This document shows positions 11,216 to 23,183 of a stretch of 64,000 nt of DNA, one piece after another. The notes under the pieces are model-generated. The model made no database searches. It saw only the letters and a list, made by a program, of their open reading frames with translations, and had not been told where the DNA came from. This DNA is from Microdochium bolleyi (lineage: Eukaryota > Ascomycota > Sordariomycetes > Xylariales > Microdochiaceae), in the NCBI GenBank assembly GCA_001566295.1, contig KQ964245.1:501524-565523 (forward strand), in the 5' to 3' direction. The number at the start of each line of letters is the position of its first letter. Positions within the stretch are counted from its first letter, which is position 1. Made by a program: the position numbers and the translations under genes.

Positions 11216-12833
11216 ATGGCGAAAGACCAGAGCTACAGCACCCTCGAGGTGAACCATTCCCACCAGGCCCCCGAGGTCTACGACCCAGACCAGTATCAGA
11301 AGGAGACGCTGGCAGCGGAATACGGCACTCCGGGCGTTCACTATCCAGAAGTCGACCAGAGTCAGCAAGCGTCGTCATATGGTGGCCCTTCCTACGCGAG
11401 CCCGTCCACAGCATACGCCTCGACATTGCCCGGTGGCACGGCTCATAGTCATTTGGCGAAGGGTGATTACAACTACCGCCCGTACGGCGACGGCCCGGAG
11501 GTCGCCACGAACCAGGATGGCCCAGCTCCGAAAAAGAGGATATGTGGGCTCGCTTCTCGCAAATTTTACATAGTGCTGGCTGTTGCCGTTGTCATTGTCC
11601 TGGGCGCCGTTGGTGGGGGAGTTGGCGGCGCTCTTGCATCGAGAGGGGGCGATTCTCGAGCAGCAAGCAGCGGCGATGCAGAAACCTCTGGAGGCAGTGC
11701 CGGCGGTACGGGCAGCACAGGCACAGCAGGTGGAGGGAGTGGCACAGACAATGGAACCTCGACGACATATAAAGGACCTAAACCGCTGGGGATCACCAAG
11801 TTAGCCGCCGCAAACTTCACAGGTGGCGTCAGTGTCGCCCACCGCAATGTGTATTTTCAGGACGAGTTCAACTCCATCATCGAACGTAGATGGCAATCGA
11901 ACACCAAGGAATGGACTACCAACAACATTTCCAAGCTCTTCGAGGCTTCGACCACATATGATCCGCAGTACGGCACATCTCTGACAGTAGCGGCAACGGC
12001 AAGCGGTGCTCGCAATGAAGCTGAGGTCCAGCTGTACTTCCTCGACAAGTTCAACTTCATTCGCTCGGTCTATGCCGAACGTGCCGACACAAAGCCAGAC
12101 GACTGGTCCAACAACACCCTTGATAGTGCTTTCCTCGAAGTACGAACAGGCTCGCACTTGTCGGCCATGTATCAAAGTTGGTGGAACGACACCAGGCCAG
12201 GGAGCTGGTGCGTTGCGTACCAGCGCCCTTCAGATGGCGCCATTAAGACTGCCAATTCGAGCCACTGGGCCACGTCGGACGTGGCCGTCAAAGGCAGCGA
12301 TCTTTCCAACAACTCGAGCCTAGCCCTCATCCCAGCCCTCAGCGGGCAGCGACTCTTTGGAGCGCGGCTCGCGTCATCAGGAGTCGTGTTCTCGTCTCAG
12401 GTGCCTCTACAGGACTCAACATTCATTGATAGATGGGTTTATGGTAAGTCTTCTTGGTTGCCAGAGCTATTAGGTGAAGCGACCACCGGGCAACAATACT
12501 GATATGCATTTAGACGCCGCGCCCCCGTCCGTACTTTCTGCCGCTCTGCCATCGGAACAGAATCGCTTTGCTGCGACACAGGTCAACAACTGGAGGAACA
12601 CCCTTTTCGTGTCACTTGGCGATGACGGTTCGCTGCGATCCCCCGATGGTGAAGACGTGACCAAGAAAGTGACGCTAGTCGATGCGCCAGAAGGCACCAA
12701 GTTCAGAGCAATCTCATTCACCCACGATGCTCACTTCTACGGCATTAGCGGGGATGAGATCCAGGAGTACGAGCTCGTGCAATATAAGCCAGTGAAGCTG
12801 AAGTACTTGGGCAAGATATGGCCAGAACAATAA
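11216..12833 (+). CDS. type II membrane protein with fucose-lectin-like ectodomain
   Basis: Two exons, 11216-12443 and 12514-12833. The intron has a GTAAGT donor and a TTTAG acceptor, phase 1. The product is 515 residues. Residues 1-115 are a hydrophilic Tyr/Gln/Pro-rich cytosolic tail. A hydrophobic segment at about 117-140 (KFYIVLAVAVV then a Gly-rich stretch) is the membrane anchor. Residues about 141-185 are a Gly/Ser/Thr linker. The rest is an extracellular domain with several N-glycosylation sequons and Trp-containing repeats (for example GSWCVAYQRPSDG and HFYGISGDEIQEYEL) that resemble the beta-propeller of fungal fucose-specific lectins. There is no signal peptide, which fits a type II topology. 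Sugar binding is inferred. The anchored form is common in Sordariomycetes and poorly studied. Confidence 0.8.
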
Positions 12834-13348
12834 TGGACACACTTGTTTTTCATGTACATACTGATACACTCTTTCCTTTTTGATACCACATGCTCAGCAT
12901 TGTTTGCCTGCGATTGTAATTCTCTTTTTGGGCTGATGACTGGACTTGTGAGACGGCAGCCACGAAGTGCCCACAGCATTCGGCTTCTGCCCGAGCGAAC
13001 AAGCTACCCACTTTTTGGTGCAGCACCGTAGTTGCGGGGTGGCCGCTCGCCGCGAACGGGATCGGGATCAAGCCGATCTCGCACTTCGACCTCAACCCTT
13101 CGACACGACGAACAAGCAGATATAAAGCTGACGCTAGGATCGGATATCCACCTCAACCCACGATCGAGCTCAATTCGAATCGCCAGAAAGACCTTTGCCA
13201 CGCTCTCAACAGTGCAAATCTAATGCCTCAAGAAAGCCAAAGCTCCAGATTCAACAGCTAACAACGACGCCGCCACCCCTGCTCACCACTTACACTGTCG
13301 TGAGCACATAACGGCTCCCAAGTACCACCACAACAGGAGACATACACC
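12834..13348 (+). promoter_or_regulatory. intergenic with TATA-like element upstream of the dehydrogenase
   Basis: It holds the 3' end of the lectin-like gene and the promoter of the dehydrogenase. A TATAAAG element at 13121-13127 is about 220 bases before the ATG at 13349. The last 70 bases are rich in C and A, as in fungal leaders. No gene is seen. Confidence 0.4.
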
Positions 13349-15001
13349 ATGACGGATCCCAGCAGCGTCTTGGGGCAACCAACAGCAGAAAATGCCGTCA
13401 TTGTAGATGATGACCAGCAGCAGCAGCAGGCGCAGACCAAACTCTACATGACCGCCTCCTCTGCCCACGCCTTCGTCTCAGAGGTCCTCTCTCGCGCCGG
13501 CACCACCGCTGCCAACGCCGCAATCGTCGCGCACGGCCTCGTGGCCGCGGACCTGCGCGGCATCGACACGCACGGCGTGAACCGGATCCCGTCGTACATG
13601 GCGCGCGTGGCGCAGGGCGTCCTCGACGCGGCCGCGGTGCCCGAGCTGACCGAGGTCACGCCCGTGGTCGCGTCGGTCGACGGCCGGAACGGGTTCGGCT
13701 TCCTCGCGGCGGACATGGCGATCGGCAAAGCCGTTGAGATGGCGCGGACTTTCGGGATCGGGATGGTGAGCGTCAAGCACTCGAACCATTTCGGGATGAG
13801 CGCCTGGATTGTGCAGAAGGGCATTGATGCCGGCATGATGAGCCTGTAAGTCTGTCCGGTTTTTTTCCTTTCATTTCCTTTTACGACCGACCTGGTATGT
13901 GCATGCAGACGCCCGTCAAGGCAGTAGTGTGGGGTGGGAGATGGGGAGGATGCTCTACTTTGACGATGTCTCGGAGGGCACCACCTCTCAATGCACATCG
14001 CAATTCAGGGCTCCGGATTGGCGGTGAGAGCAAAGGAGAACACCCACAAGGAAGAAACCTAGTCTACCCCTACATAAAGTGCTGATAGAGATCGCGAAAA
14101 AAAACAGGGTCTTCACAAACTCGTCCCCCGCCCTGCCCGTGTTCGGCGGGCAGTCCAAGCTGCTGGGCGTCTCACCCATCGCGTGCGGCGCGCCCGCGGG
14201 CAAGGAGAAGCCGTTCATCCTGGACATGGCGCCGAGCGTGGCCGCGCGGGGCAAGATATACAAAGCTAAGAGGCGCGGGGAGAAGATCCCGTTGGACTGG
14301 GCGCTGGATGGAGAAGGTTTGTCTTTCCTGTTTCCCCCCCATTTGTTTTTTGCTCCTCGTCATTGTTCATGTTTGGCGGGCAAAGGCGGTGGGGGATTTG
14401 GGAACGCAAGTGATCTGTCTGGCGTGGTCGTCGACTGATAGATGTGATTTTGTGTATCGTCTTACAGGCAAACCGACGGATGACCCTGCCAAGGCGCTCG
14501 AGGGCGTCATGCTCCCCATGGGCGGCCCCAAGGGTTCCGGGCTGGCGATCATGATGGACGTCTTCTCCGGCGTGTTGTCAGGTAAGCTCCTTCGGCTCCG
14601 GGCCCTTCTCTCTCATCTCTCTGCAGGCGGCACTAACCACAACATATCTCTCTCTTTCAATAACGACAGGCTCCGCCTTTGCCGGCCACGTAACCGGGCC
14701 ATACGACCCTTCCAAGCCCGCGGACGTGGGCCACTTCATCGTCGCGATCAAGCCCGATCTGTTCATGTCGCTCGACGAATTCAAAGGGAGGATGGACTAC
14801 CTGTACCAGCGGGTCGTCCACGGCAGCGACAAGGCCGCGGGCGTGGAGCGGATCTTCTTCCCCGGAGAGATCGAGCAGCTCACGCAGGAGGAGCGGGAGC
14901 GGACGGGGATCCCGTACGTGCGGGCTGAGATTGATGCGCTGAACGAGGTTGCGAGGAGTGTTGGGGCAGGGGAGATCAAGGTTGAGAGGGAGGGGGTGTA
15001 G
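13349..15001 (+). CDS. malate/L-lactate/ureidoglycolate dehydrogenase (LDH2/MDH2 family)
   Basis: Four exons: 13349-13845, 14108-14316, 14468-14581 and 14670-15001. All joins are in phase (donors GTAAGT, GTTTGT, GTAAGC) and give 383 residues. Family signatures are GIDTHGVNRI at 71-80, SVKHSNHFGMSAW at 141-153 (the SNHFG segment of this NAD(P)-dependent 2-hydroxyacid dehydrogenase family), and, across the first intron, TNSSPALPVFGG followed by LDMAPS and MGGPKGSGLA. The N-terminal 33 residues are extra and contain a Gln run encoded by five CAG codons. The fold is the LDH2/MDH2 Rossmann-like fold, not the classical LDH fold. The exact substrate (malate, lactate, ureidoglycolate or a sugar-derived acid) cannot be told from sequence. 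It is convergent with the pirin gene 267 bases away. Confidence 0.92.
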
Positions 15002-15268
15002 GCGTGTTATGCGGAGGAGGCGGGGTGACAGGTGTCATGAGAAAGAGTCACGAGGTGGCAGACCGAAGATTTATGTATGAAAAGATGTGTGTAGGGTACT
15101 GGTAATGATTGACAGTGCTGATGATATCTAATGCTACGACAACTCCGGAAACCAAAGAAGGAAACAGTCTCCCAAGCGCCTGTCCCAATGTTCATCTATA
15201 TACATGAAGCAACTCCATTTGCTGTTTCTGGCCGAACGATCTGATGTCCCTCAACCGCGAGAGCTCGA

Positions 15269-16496
15269 TCAAGCCTTCATCGACTTGCCGATCTCGCTCT
15301 CCCAGTTCCGGGCGCGCTCGAACCCGTTGCTGTGCGTCTGGTAGTCGAAGAACGCCTGGCGCACCTCCTCCTGCGAGTTCACGACAAAGGGCCCGTACTG
15401 CACGACGGGCTGGTCGAGCACCTGGCCGGCGATGAGCACGAACCGCGCGTCCTCCGCCGCGTCCGGCGCGACCTCGACGTGCACGACGTCCCCCTCGCGC
15501 TCGAACACGCAGTTGTGGTACTGCTTGACCTCGCGCTTCTGGATCCCCTCGCCGAAAAGCGACGTCCCGGAGATCTGGTACGCGAACGCGTTCCAGCCCT
15601 TGGGGACGGCCTGGACGAGTTTGCCTCCCGGCCGGATCGTCACGTCCAGCCACCAGACGGGAGTGTACGCCAGGTCCTTGAGGCTCTCGACGCCTCCCGC
15701 CACGCCCGAGATGACCTTGATGCTGACCTTGCCGTCGTCGAGCTCGACTTTCGGGATCTCGGACGCGCGCAGGTCGCGGTACCGCGCGTCGCAGTTCTTG
15801 AGCTCCCGCGGCAGGTCGACCCAGAGCTGCATCGCGACGTTGGGCGTGCCGTCGCTCTGAGGGCGGGGCATCTCGGCGTGCACGATCCCCTTGCCCGCGG
15901 TCATGAACTGGAGGTCGCCCTCCTCGATGGTGCCCCTGTTGCCGGCAAAGTCCTCGTGGTCAATGGCTCCGGACAAGACAAAGGTCACAGTTTCCATGCC
16001 CCTTTTTTCTTCTGTGTTAGTTTCGAGTGCCATTGGAAGATTTGGATAGGGGGGAAGTAACATACCTGTGAGGATGGTCCGGGAAGCCGGCGCCAGGTGC
16101 GACGGTGGCGTGGTCAAGCATCAGGAACGGGCTCAGGTTGCGCAGCTGCGGGGTGCCGATGGACCGGCGCACGCGGGCGCCCGCGCCCTCGGCCTGCTCG
16201 TGGGCGAGCAGGACCTGTGCGATGCCGCGGGGAGTAGACATTGGCGTCACGGGCGGGAGGCTGTCTCGCTGCTGCTCTGTCGACGGGTTGTAGAACGGTG
16301 ACGAGGCAGTGGTCTCTGATGAGGTGGCGGCGGCGGCGGACAGTGTGGAAGAGTGGAAGTAGTTTTGCTTGAGCTTGTTGACGAGAAGTTCCAAGCTGGC
16401 GATGTGTGGTGTGAGGTGTTCTGCGATCTGGTCCTTGTACACGACTGCGGAGATGAGGGCCACGATGATAGAGAGAGTGAGTGAGAAGAGCTTCAT
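15269..16496 (-). CDS. pirin family protein with N-terminal hydrophobic extension
   Basis: Exons 16496-16066 and 16001-15269, phase 2 join, GTATGT donor; 387 residues. The metal ligands of the cupin-fold pirins are present: His141 and His143 in FPDHPHRG, and His185 and Glu187 in IVHAEMP. The usual pirin start aligns with the internal Met86 (MSTPRG, codon starting at 16241). The 85 residues before it begin MKLFSLTLSIIVALISAVV, a signal peptide or signal-anchor, and then a Ser/Thr-rich linker. So either the long form sends a pirin into the secretory or membrane system, or translation starts at Met86 and gives a cytosolic or nuclear 302-residue form. Pirins are Fe-binding and act as transcription cofactors or quercetinase-like enzymes. 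The role here is unknown. Confidence 0.9.
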
Positions 16497-17064
16497 CTGG
16501 AGAGAGCTGGGGCTGGGGACCCTTGAAATACACCTGGCAAGCTGCGGAGGGGAATGAGGCTAGCAGAGTTAGTGAGTCTGGAGAAGTATCATGAAGCTTC
16601 CGTGTTGTATTGAAGAGCGAATTGGAGTCTCGAAGCTTTACAAAGGATGCCTCGCAGGTTGGCCGATTGGAGCCGCAGTTTAAGAGGGTTGTTAATCCAT
16701 TAATCAGTGCTTGTCAAGCAAGGGTCCTGCGGCGCTCTTCGGCAGGCACTAACCACTGGAGATCGGCCCCACATCTTACCAAGATTTACATCAGCAGGCA
16801 TAAGTAGACCCCGCTTTTTAGTGCGCCGACTTACTCAGCCCAGGCGACTTGACACGACTTCTGTCATTCCATGACTTTGATCATTCCGTAGTGTATTTCT
16901 CGTCGGCCGGTTTAGGTTACCCCAGCCTGTCTACGAACGATCAAGGACAAAATCTCCCCACTTCACCTTACTGGCACCTCGCCTGCTAGTCGCCCAGTAA
17001 CACTAGTACCAAGTACCGAGTACCCCGACCATCAAAGGTGAAAAGACTACCCCAGTGACTCCAT
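16497..17064. other. intergenic, promoter of the pirin gene
   Basis: It lies between the pirin start and the end of the mucin-like gene, both on the minus strand. No ORF or repeat of note. Confidence 0.4.
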
Positions 17065-18922
17065 CTACTTCTTGAACCCCTTCGCCGCCTTGGACCAGAA
17101 GCCGTCTTCACTCCGGAGGTTCTGCGAGGCCCGTCGGAACTGGTCGCCCACAGACACACGCCACGACCATTCGACGCGGTGATCCTTTGGCATGAATGCA
17201 GTCGGTCCCGAAGTCGTGCCTGCAGGCGAGCGAGGCATCTCGGCCTCGGCTGGTTTTGGCTTGTCATGCTTGTCCTTGAGGAAGGCACCCATCATCTGTC
17301 CGAGTTGCAGTGCCCTGCCCTGGGTGACTGGCGGCGGGGGCGTGCCGTTAATGGCACTTGCCGCCACAGCCGCCTCGTACTGGCGCTGCTTCTCCTCCAG
17401 GATCGACGAGTCGTCCGTGTGCCATGATGCTCGGTGGCGGTCGGCATATCGTCCATAGACGCCCGCGTTGCCCTGCTCAGCCTCGTAGGCGGCGGCCATG
17501 ACCTGGTCCATGATCTTGCCGTCCGGTCGGACATGGGCCATTTGTGGCTGGGCGTGGCCTGGGAGGGAGTCGTCGCCGCCGCCACGGCTCGCAGCCGAGC
17601 GAGGTTTCTGCCAGAACTTCCGGATCGGGCCGAAGGCCGTGGACCCGGACAACGGGCGATCCCTCAGGCGCTGTGGCCAGCAGCACTTGTAGACTACAAA
17701 CACAATGGTGGCAATCGATGCGAGGGCAACTGCGAGTAGCTTGTCAGTAAAGCCCACCTCGAAGGAACGTAGGCAGATGGTCGAAACCCGAGTCTATACT
17801 TACTAACGATGCTGAGGGCTGCCACACCACCGACACCAATTGTTGACTGTCTGGTGGATCCCTCGATATTGGTCTCCGGCTTGCTGGTGGGCAATGCCGA
17901 TATGCTTGACGGAATAATGACGCTCTCGGATGGTATGAAGCCTGCACTAGTTGTGGTCGATACCCGTCGGGTGCTTGTGGTGCTCAGCCTGGTCGAAAAA
18001 GTGGTCTCGGAACCATTGGGAAGCGTGATGAGCACCGTCGTTGGGACCCCGTTGTTCAAGCCGGTCGAGGAGATGACGAATCTTGTGGTGACTTGAGTGG
18101 TTGTGGCAGATGCCTGCGAGGTTGTTGGAGATTCAATCCTCGTGGTGGTTGTGCCGATTGAGGTTGCCGTGGAGTCGAGAGTCAGAGTAGATGATTCCCC
18201 CGTCGTGCGAGGAGGTGCTATTGGCGTCAAGGTCGTCGTTGGGCCTCCCGCTGGCGGTGCTACCGTTGGTGGCAGCGCAGTCTCCGTGGAAGAATCTCCA
18301 GACTCCCTGGCTGGGTCCCTGATAGTCGTCGCTCGCGTCGGTCTCGTCACGACTGGGGGCGACTGAGGCGGTGCGATAGGCACGAGTGTCGTCGTCGGCC
18401 CGCCGGCTGGGGGAGGTGTTGTGGTCGTAACAACGACGGGGAGTGACGGCCTAACGGTTGGCGGAGACACCACGGGGGCCGCAGTTGTGATGGGAGGTGG
18501 AGGTGGCGGCCGGACAGCAGTGGTCGTGGTGGCCGGCTGGGTCGTCTCGGCTTGCGGAGGATTAAGCCTGATAGTGTCTGTCGGGCGGGGAGGAGGCAGA
18601 TTCAGAGAAGTTGCCGGAGGCTGGATCGGAAACGGGGCCTCCGAGGTGGGTGAATCAGGCGACTTGGGTGACTCTGGGGAGTCGGGCGATGAGGACCCGT
18701 CCTCAGTCTCGTCCTCCTCGAACACACTCTCGGATCCGTCGTCGACACCAGGAGGGATGCTGCCGTCCTGCCTCACACGGTTGACGAACTTGCGCCGCGG
18801 CTGGATCTCGATTTGGGCGAGGGTCCTATTGTCATGTCAGTCATGTTCTAGATGTGATGGATGTGCCGGACGGATGGCTGTACTTACCGCTTGGCGGAGC
18901 GTCGCAAGGCGATGCCGGTCAT
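17065..18922 (-). CDS. mucin-like single-pass membrane protein (Pro/Thr/Ser-rich)
   Basis: Three exons: 18922-18888, 18825-17808 and 17757-17065; 581 residues. The first 11 codons are a separate exon (donor GTAAGT). The second intron only keeps frame with a GTTAGT donor at 17807; the better-looking GTAAGT four bases further on gives a stop. Residues about 20-340 are a low-complexity Pro/Thr/Ser/Val-rich region containing a duplicated PPAGGPTTTL-x-PIAPP unit. A hydrophobic span at about 352-376 (FTDKLLAVALASIATIVFVV) crosses the second splice junction. A basic, Gln-rich cytosolic tail of about 200 residues follows. There is no N-terminal signal peptide. The architecture resembles fungal wall-sensor or mucin-like proteins, but no sensor domain (WSC, Mid2) is visible. 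Function unknown. Confidence 0.75.
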
Positions 18923-20407
18923 TGTTGCGAGTTGTGGAGCTGCTGGCTCTCGAGCCTGTCAAAGGCTCGTGAATGAAGGTACAGAAAGGGAATCGAAGTC
19001 GGACAGATTAGAACGCCCCGGGCGGAAGAAGAAGAAGGACCAGCCTCGAACGAATGGAGAAGCGATCTAGACAACGGACATTGCTTGCTGAACAAGACGC
19101 CGAGCAAGAAAGACAAGGGACAAGACGAACAGGTCGATAAAGGAAGAGGAGGTAGGTAGTAGAAGAAGAAGAAGAAGCAGAAACAGATGGAAGACGACGA
19201 TGACGGGTCCGAGGATCAACGCTGGGGCCGGTGAGGAAGGAAACAAGAGCCAGGCAGGCCGGCGGGCTGTGAGGATGCAAGACGGGGCCAGACTATGGTG
19301 CTGATCGAGTACTGATCGGGGCGTGCCCGGCTGTGCGCGGGCATTTCTGCGCCACGCTGCGAAACAGCACGGGGCTGATCTTCCTAAGTTCCGAGTCGGG
19401 CGGGATGGGTGGCGCGGACGTTGGAACAGGCTTGAGACTTGGAGCCGCAGGCCGGGGTCGCCAACTCAAACGCGCCGCGTTTCGGGCCCCGGGCCCGGCC
19501 TCACCACACAGGGCAGGTGCTGCCCACCTGGGCACGTATAATTATAGGCAGATGGACCAGCCCACGCAGCCCAGCGTGCACCAAGCCATGGGACATTGCA
19601 CAGGTCTACACAAGCTTGCACAATGCATCATCCATTGGAGGAGGAGGACCTCGATTGAAGAGCAGCCGTGGTCTTGAACAAACGCTGGAAGCGGGGCTGG
19701 ACCGGGGCAGCAGGAGCGGGCCCGATGAGCAGCCAGGGGACCCTGGGGGTGACCCTGGGGCAGCCTCGTCAGCTCCTCCCAGCTGGACCTTCGCACTCGG
19801 GACCGTCGGGTACAGCTTGGGACATCACACATCACACTTCACACATCACAGGCACCACAACGCTCAATGCACCCTCAACTTAGCTCATCCCATGTGCTTG
19901 CGTCTTGGCGCGGACCTGGTTCTCTGCCAGACGACCATGTCTTTGTGCACGCGACGCAGCCGGCAGCATCTGATATTACATCCTCGCCCATTCCACGCAC
20001 AGACAACCAATGCTCCATAGCCTGCTCGCATATAGGACAGCTAGCATTCAATCCCCGGCAGTATCCAAGCATGCGTCATTCTCGTCAACCTGCATCCTGT
20101 TGTCGGTTTCCGCACGACGAAAGCCCCAGTAACATTTCCGCCTTCACCGCGTAGTCCTCCTGTCGATCTCACCACTTGAACTTCATCGGGCAGTGCAAGC
20201 GAGCCGGGACAGCTCTTGGGTATTAGATCACACTTCTCATTGGACGAGCATACGAGCTGTCCTCTTGGCTGCACAGCAGTCATGATCCGTTGTGGCCAAC
20301 GTGCCTGCAGAGGTGCAACCATGACTGATCCTATCAACCAGACCTGGCTCTTGATCATTCACATTTTCTCTTCTCTCACGCTACTCTAGCCTTCCCGCTG
20401 AATCATC
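18923..20407. promoter_or_regulatory. intergenic with CT-rich leader of the mucin-like gene
   Basis: On the minus strand, from about 18930 to 19260, the sequence is strongly pyrimidine-rich, including five tandem TTC triplets (GAA on plus, about 19162-19177). That is the expected leader of the gene starting at 18922. At 19820-19855 there is a short degenerate direct repeat of ACATCACAC-like units. The rest has no credible gene and would include the former promoter of the HET pseudogene. Confidence 0.45.
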
Positions 20408-23109
20408 ATGCAGGATGCACATTGCAATCCGCTGCGTCCTGAAGCCTGGTACGGTTCGAGCGAGGAAGAGCCTCTTCTTGATACCTTCACCTATGAGCCC
20501 CTCGACCACGACAGATGCGAGCAGGGCTTCCTCCTGCTGCATCCTTCCACATGAGACAAGGCCGCACCAGACAACTACGTCCACTGCATCCTAGAGGTCC
20601 TGCCAATGGATGATGGCACCGCCGTCCCGCCGTTTGTGGCTCTCAAACATGCACGTGGGTACAGGCTGTACACACAGCCGATCCTGGTCGAGCATGGCGA
20701 GAGGATAGGTCTCATGGACAGACACATCAGGCAGCCCATGCGCAACATCTACACGGAGAAAAGACCGAAGCAGTGGATCGGAGGCGGCGCTAGTATGCAA
20801 CAGCCTGGGGTAATGCCACGAATATTTCCAATCAGGCTCGGCAGACCTGCAGGACCCGCCGACTTCTACGACTACGTGCCCCTGGATGTCATCGCGGAGG
20901 AGGTCCGACTCATTTGTCTCAACTCCCGCAATCTGAGCACGAATGAAGACGCCGTACTTGAAGTAGGCTTCGGTCACTGCCCCTCTACTGCGAAGTGGAT
21001 TATGTCTGCCTCTCGTATACCTGGGTTCAGCCGCAGCCCACCAGCTCGCTTTCTATGCTCGGACAAGTCATAGAGGTCAGGAGCAACGTGAGCAGGGCAC
21101 TGTCGCTCCTGACTCAGAGCGTGCCTTTATTAAAACAGTACCAGCCCATACCGCAGGATCATACAGAGAGCGGGGACGACAACGCCGGACCGGACTTGCC
21201 GGAAATGCCTCTCCAGGGAGAAGAAATTGTCATCTAAATAGACGCCTTATGTATTGACCAGCAGAGTATCGCCGAGCGCAACAGATGTGTTCCGCGTATG
21301 GCCGAGATCTACATCCGAGCCACACAAGTCATCTGCTACGTGGGGGAACCTGACGAGGACAGCGAGCTCGCTATGCAGCTTGTGCCATATCTCGGCAAAG
21401 GCGTGCCTCCTCGCAAGAATGAGCTGGGCCACTAGGACCTGACGCGCGGATGGCCAGCTTCTGAAGAGCGGCTTCCGTCGGAGAGATATCATCGCCTGTG
21501 TGGTGCGCTGTACAAGTTTCTCACCCGTCCGTGCTTTCGGCGCGTCTGGATCATACAGGAGGTCGCATTCGCCTCGAACCCATCGATCTTGTGCGGCACC
21601 CAGATCCGGCCAAGCTTTGAGCATCTGGGCGAGTCAGCATGCAATCTGATCTATATGCTGATGCGAGACCCCGTGTTAATAGCTCCTATCGTGGAAGCGA
21701 CGCCAGGCACCGACTCCCTCACGGCCTCGGCTTCTCAGTACATCCGTAAGCTGTACTACTTTCGTCACATTGTGTCGAAGGGCTCCAGTGCTGGATTGCC
21801 CTTTCTCAGGGCCACAATCAGTGTTGGGTCACCTGCTGTCTTGGAGGCAGCTATCCTTACGCGCACGTTTGAGGCAACTGACCAGCATGACAAGCTTTTC
21901 GCACTCTGGCCGTGGCGGCCGACACGGAAGGAATCGACTTCCGCATAGACTACGCTCAGCCACTGCCGGAATCCTTTACTTGCTTCGCGAGGACCTGAGC
22001 GATTCGCAACCACTGCCTTGACATCATCGATGCGGCTGAACCTGAGCAGCTGGGCAGTGCCGCATTTTACGGCAGTGCGCCTTCGTGGTGCCCCGACTGG
22101 ACTGTGAGCGCCTCTGCCAGCTGCCTCATCTGCCGAGAGCACATCCCGACGCTTCCCGTGGCTGTCATCGACAGCCTCGATGGTCCTCTCTACTCGGTCG
22201 ACGGCGGGCTCGGCGCGGTCAAAGAACCCCTGACACCCGCCAAGGCATCACCCCTCTGCTTCTCCATCAACGGCAACGTACTGCATTGCACTGGACTTAT
22301 CCTCGATCGCATCAACTTGGTCCTAGACCTGGCGCCTCGTGCCCCAGCGACCAGCTCTTCACGCCGCTGGACCAGGACACGTACTGGGCGGAGAGGATCT
22401 ACTGCCGCGTCGTAACGGATTATTACTAGAACCTCAACCCGGGAGAGTCCGGCCCTTATAGTGAAGCGTTCCAGGCCGCCAAGGCCATGTTCCGCGGCGA
22501 CGTGCCCGCGGCGTGGCCGCGTGATCCGGAGCGCCCCGCGCAGCTGCCGCAGCCTCCGGACAACGACCCGTATTTCTGCGACGTCGGGCGGTCCCGCTTC
22601 GTGGAGTGCTACGGAACTTCTTACGATACAACATCGCGGCTTGGGATGCGGTGTGAAAGGTCACGCAGGGCAGGAGGCCGTGTATCTCGGCTGGGGGCTA
22701 CACGGCGCTGATGCCGGAGTGGGTTCTCGCTACTGATGACGCCAGGGAGCCCGAGCAGCATGAGAAAGGTGCTGAGCCGAGCGGCCGGACTGTTGGAATT
22801 GGCCAGGACAGGACTCGGGAGGGGCTCGTGCTGGCCATCCTCGCAGGGTGCTCGGTGCCCATCATACTGGAAGAGGTGCAAGAGCAGGTAGCACAGCAGC
22901 AGGATGGCGGCACAGGTGGCCAGCACGTTAGAAGTCGTGCTGATGGTGTTGAGGCCGGAGACGCCGAGCGATACTACAAGTTCCGCGGCACCGCATTCGT
23001 GCAGGGCTGGATGGAGGGCGAGGTTCTTGTGGGCAAGGGCGGGTGTGCGACGGCGAGAGAGTTCTGGGATGGAGACTGGGAGGACAAGAGAATGTTGAGG
23101 ATTATCTAG
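20408..23109 (+). pseudogene. HET-domain (heterokaryon incompatibility) gene, inactivated
   Basis: Reading across frames reconstructs the order of a HET protein: DYVCLSYTW at about 21000, IDALCIDQ at about 21240, a MAEIYIRATQVICYVG segment, RRVWIIQEVAFA at about 21540, a PSWCPDWT segment at about 22090, and a C-terminal Y-x-F-x-G-x-A-F-V-x-G-x-x-x-G-E motif at about 22980, ending at 23109. Coding is broken by five in-frame stops (20552 TGA, 21235 TAA, 21433 TAG, 21996 TGA, 22427 TAG) and by frameshifts near 20985, 21905 and 22340, with a further uncertain change of frame near 22700. At 21235 the family has Trp, so TGG became a stop; the other sites are also compatible with Trp. Intact HET proteins trigger cell death on non-self fusion. 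This copy cannot make a full protein. It converges on the DUF7730 gene 74 bases away. Confidence 0.85.
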
Positions 23110-23183
23110 AAAGCCAAAACCTCGAGTTTCGTTTTGCGCAGGAAGTCTTGAAAATGTGAAGAACAATTCTCCGCAGAACGCCC

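Noticed and set aside
15332..16060. 242-codon plus-strand frame
   Set aside because: Antisense to the pirin coding region.
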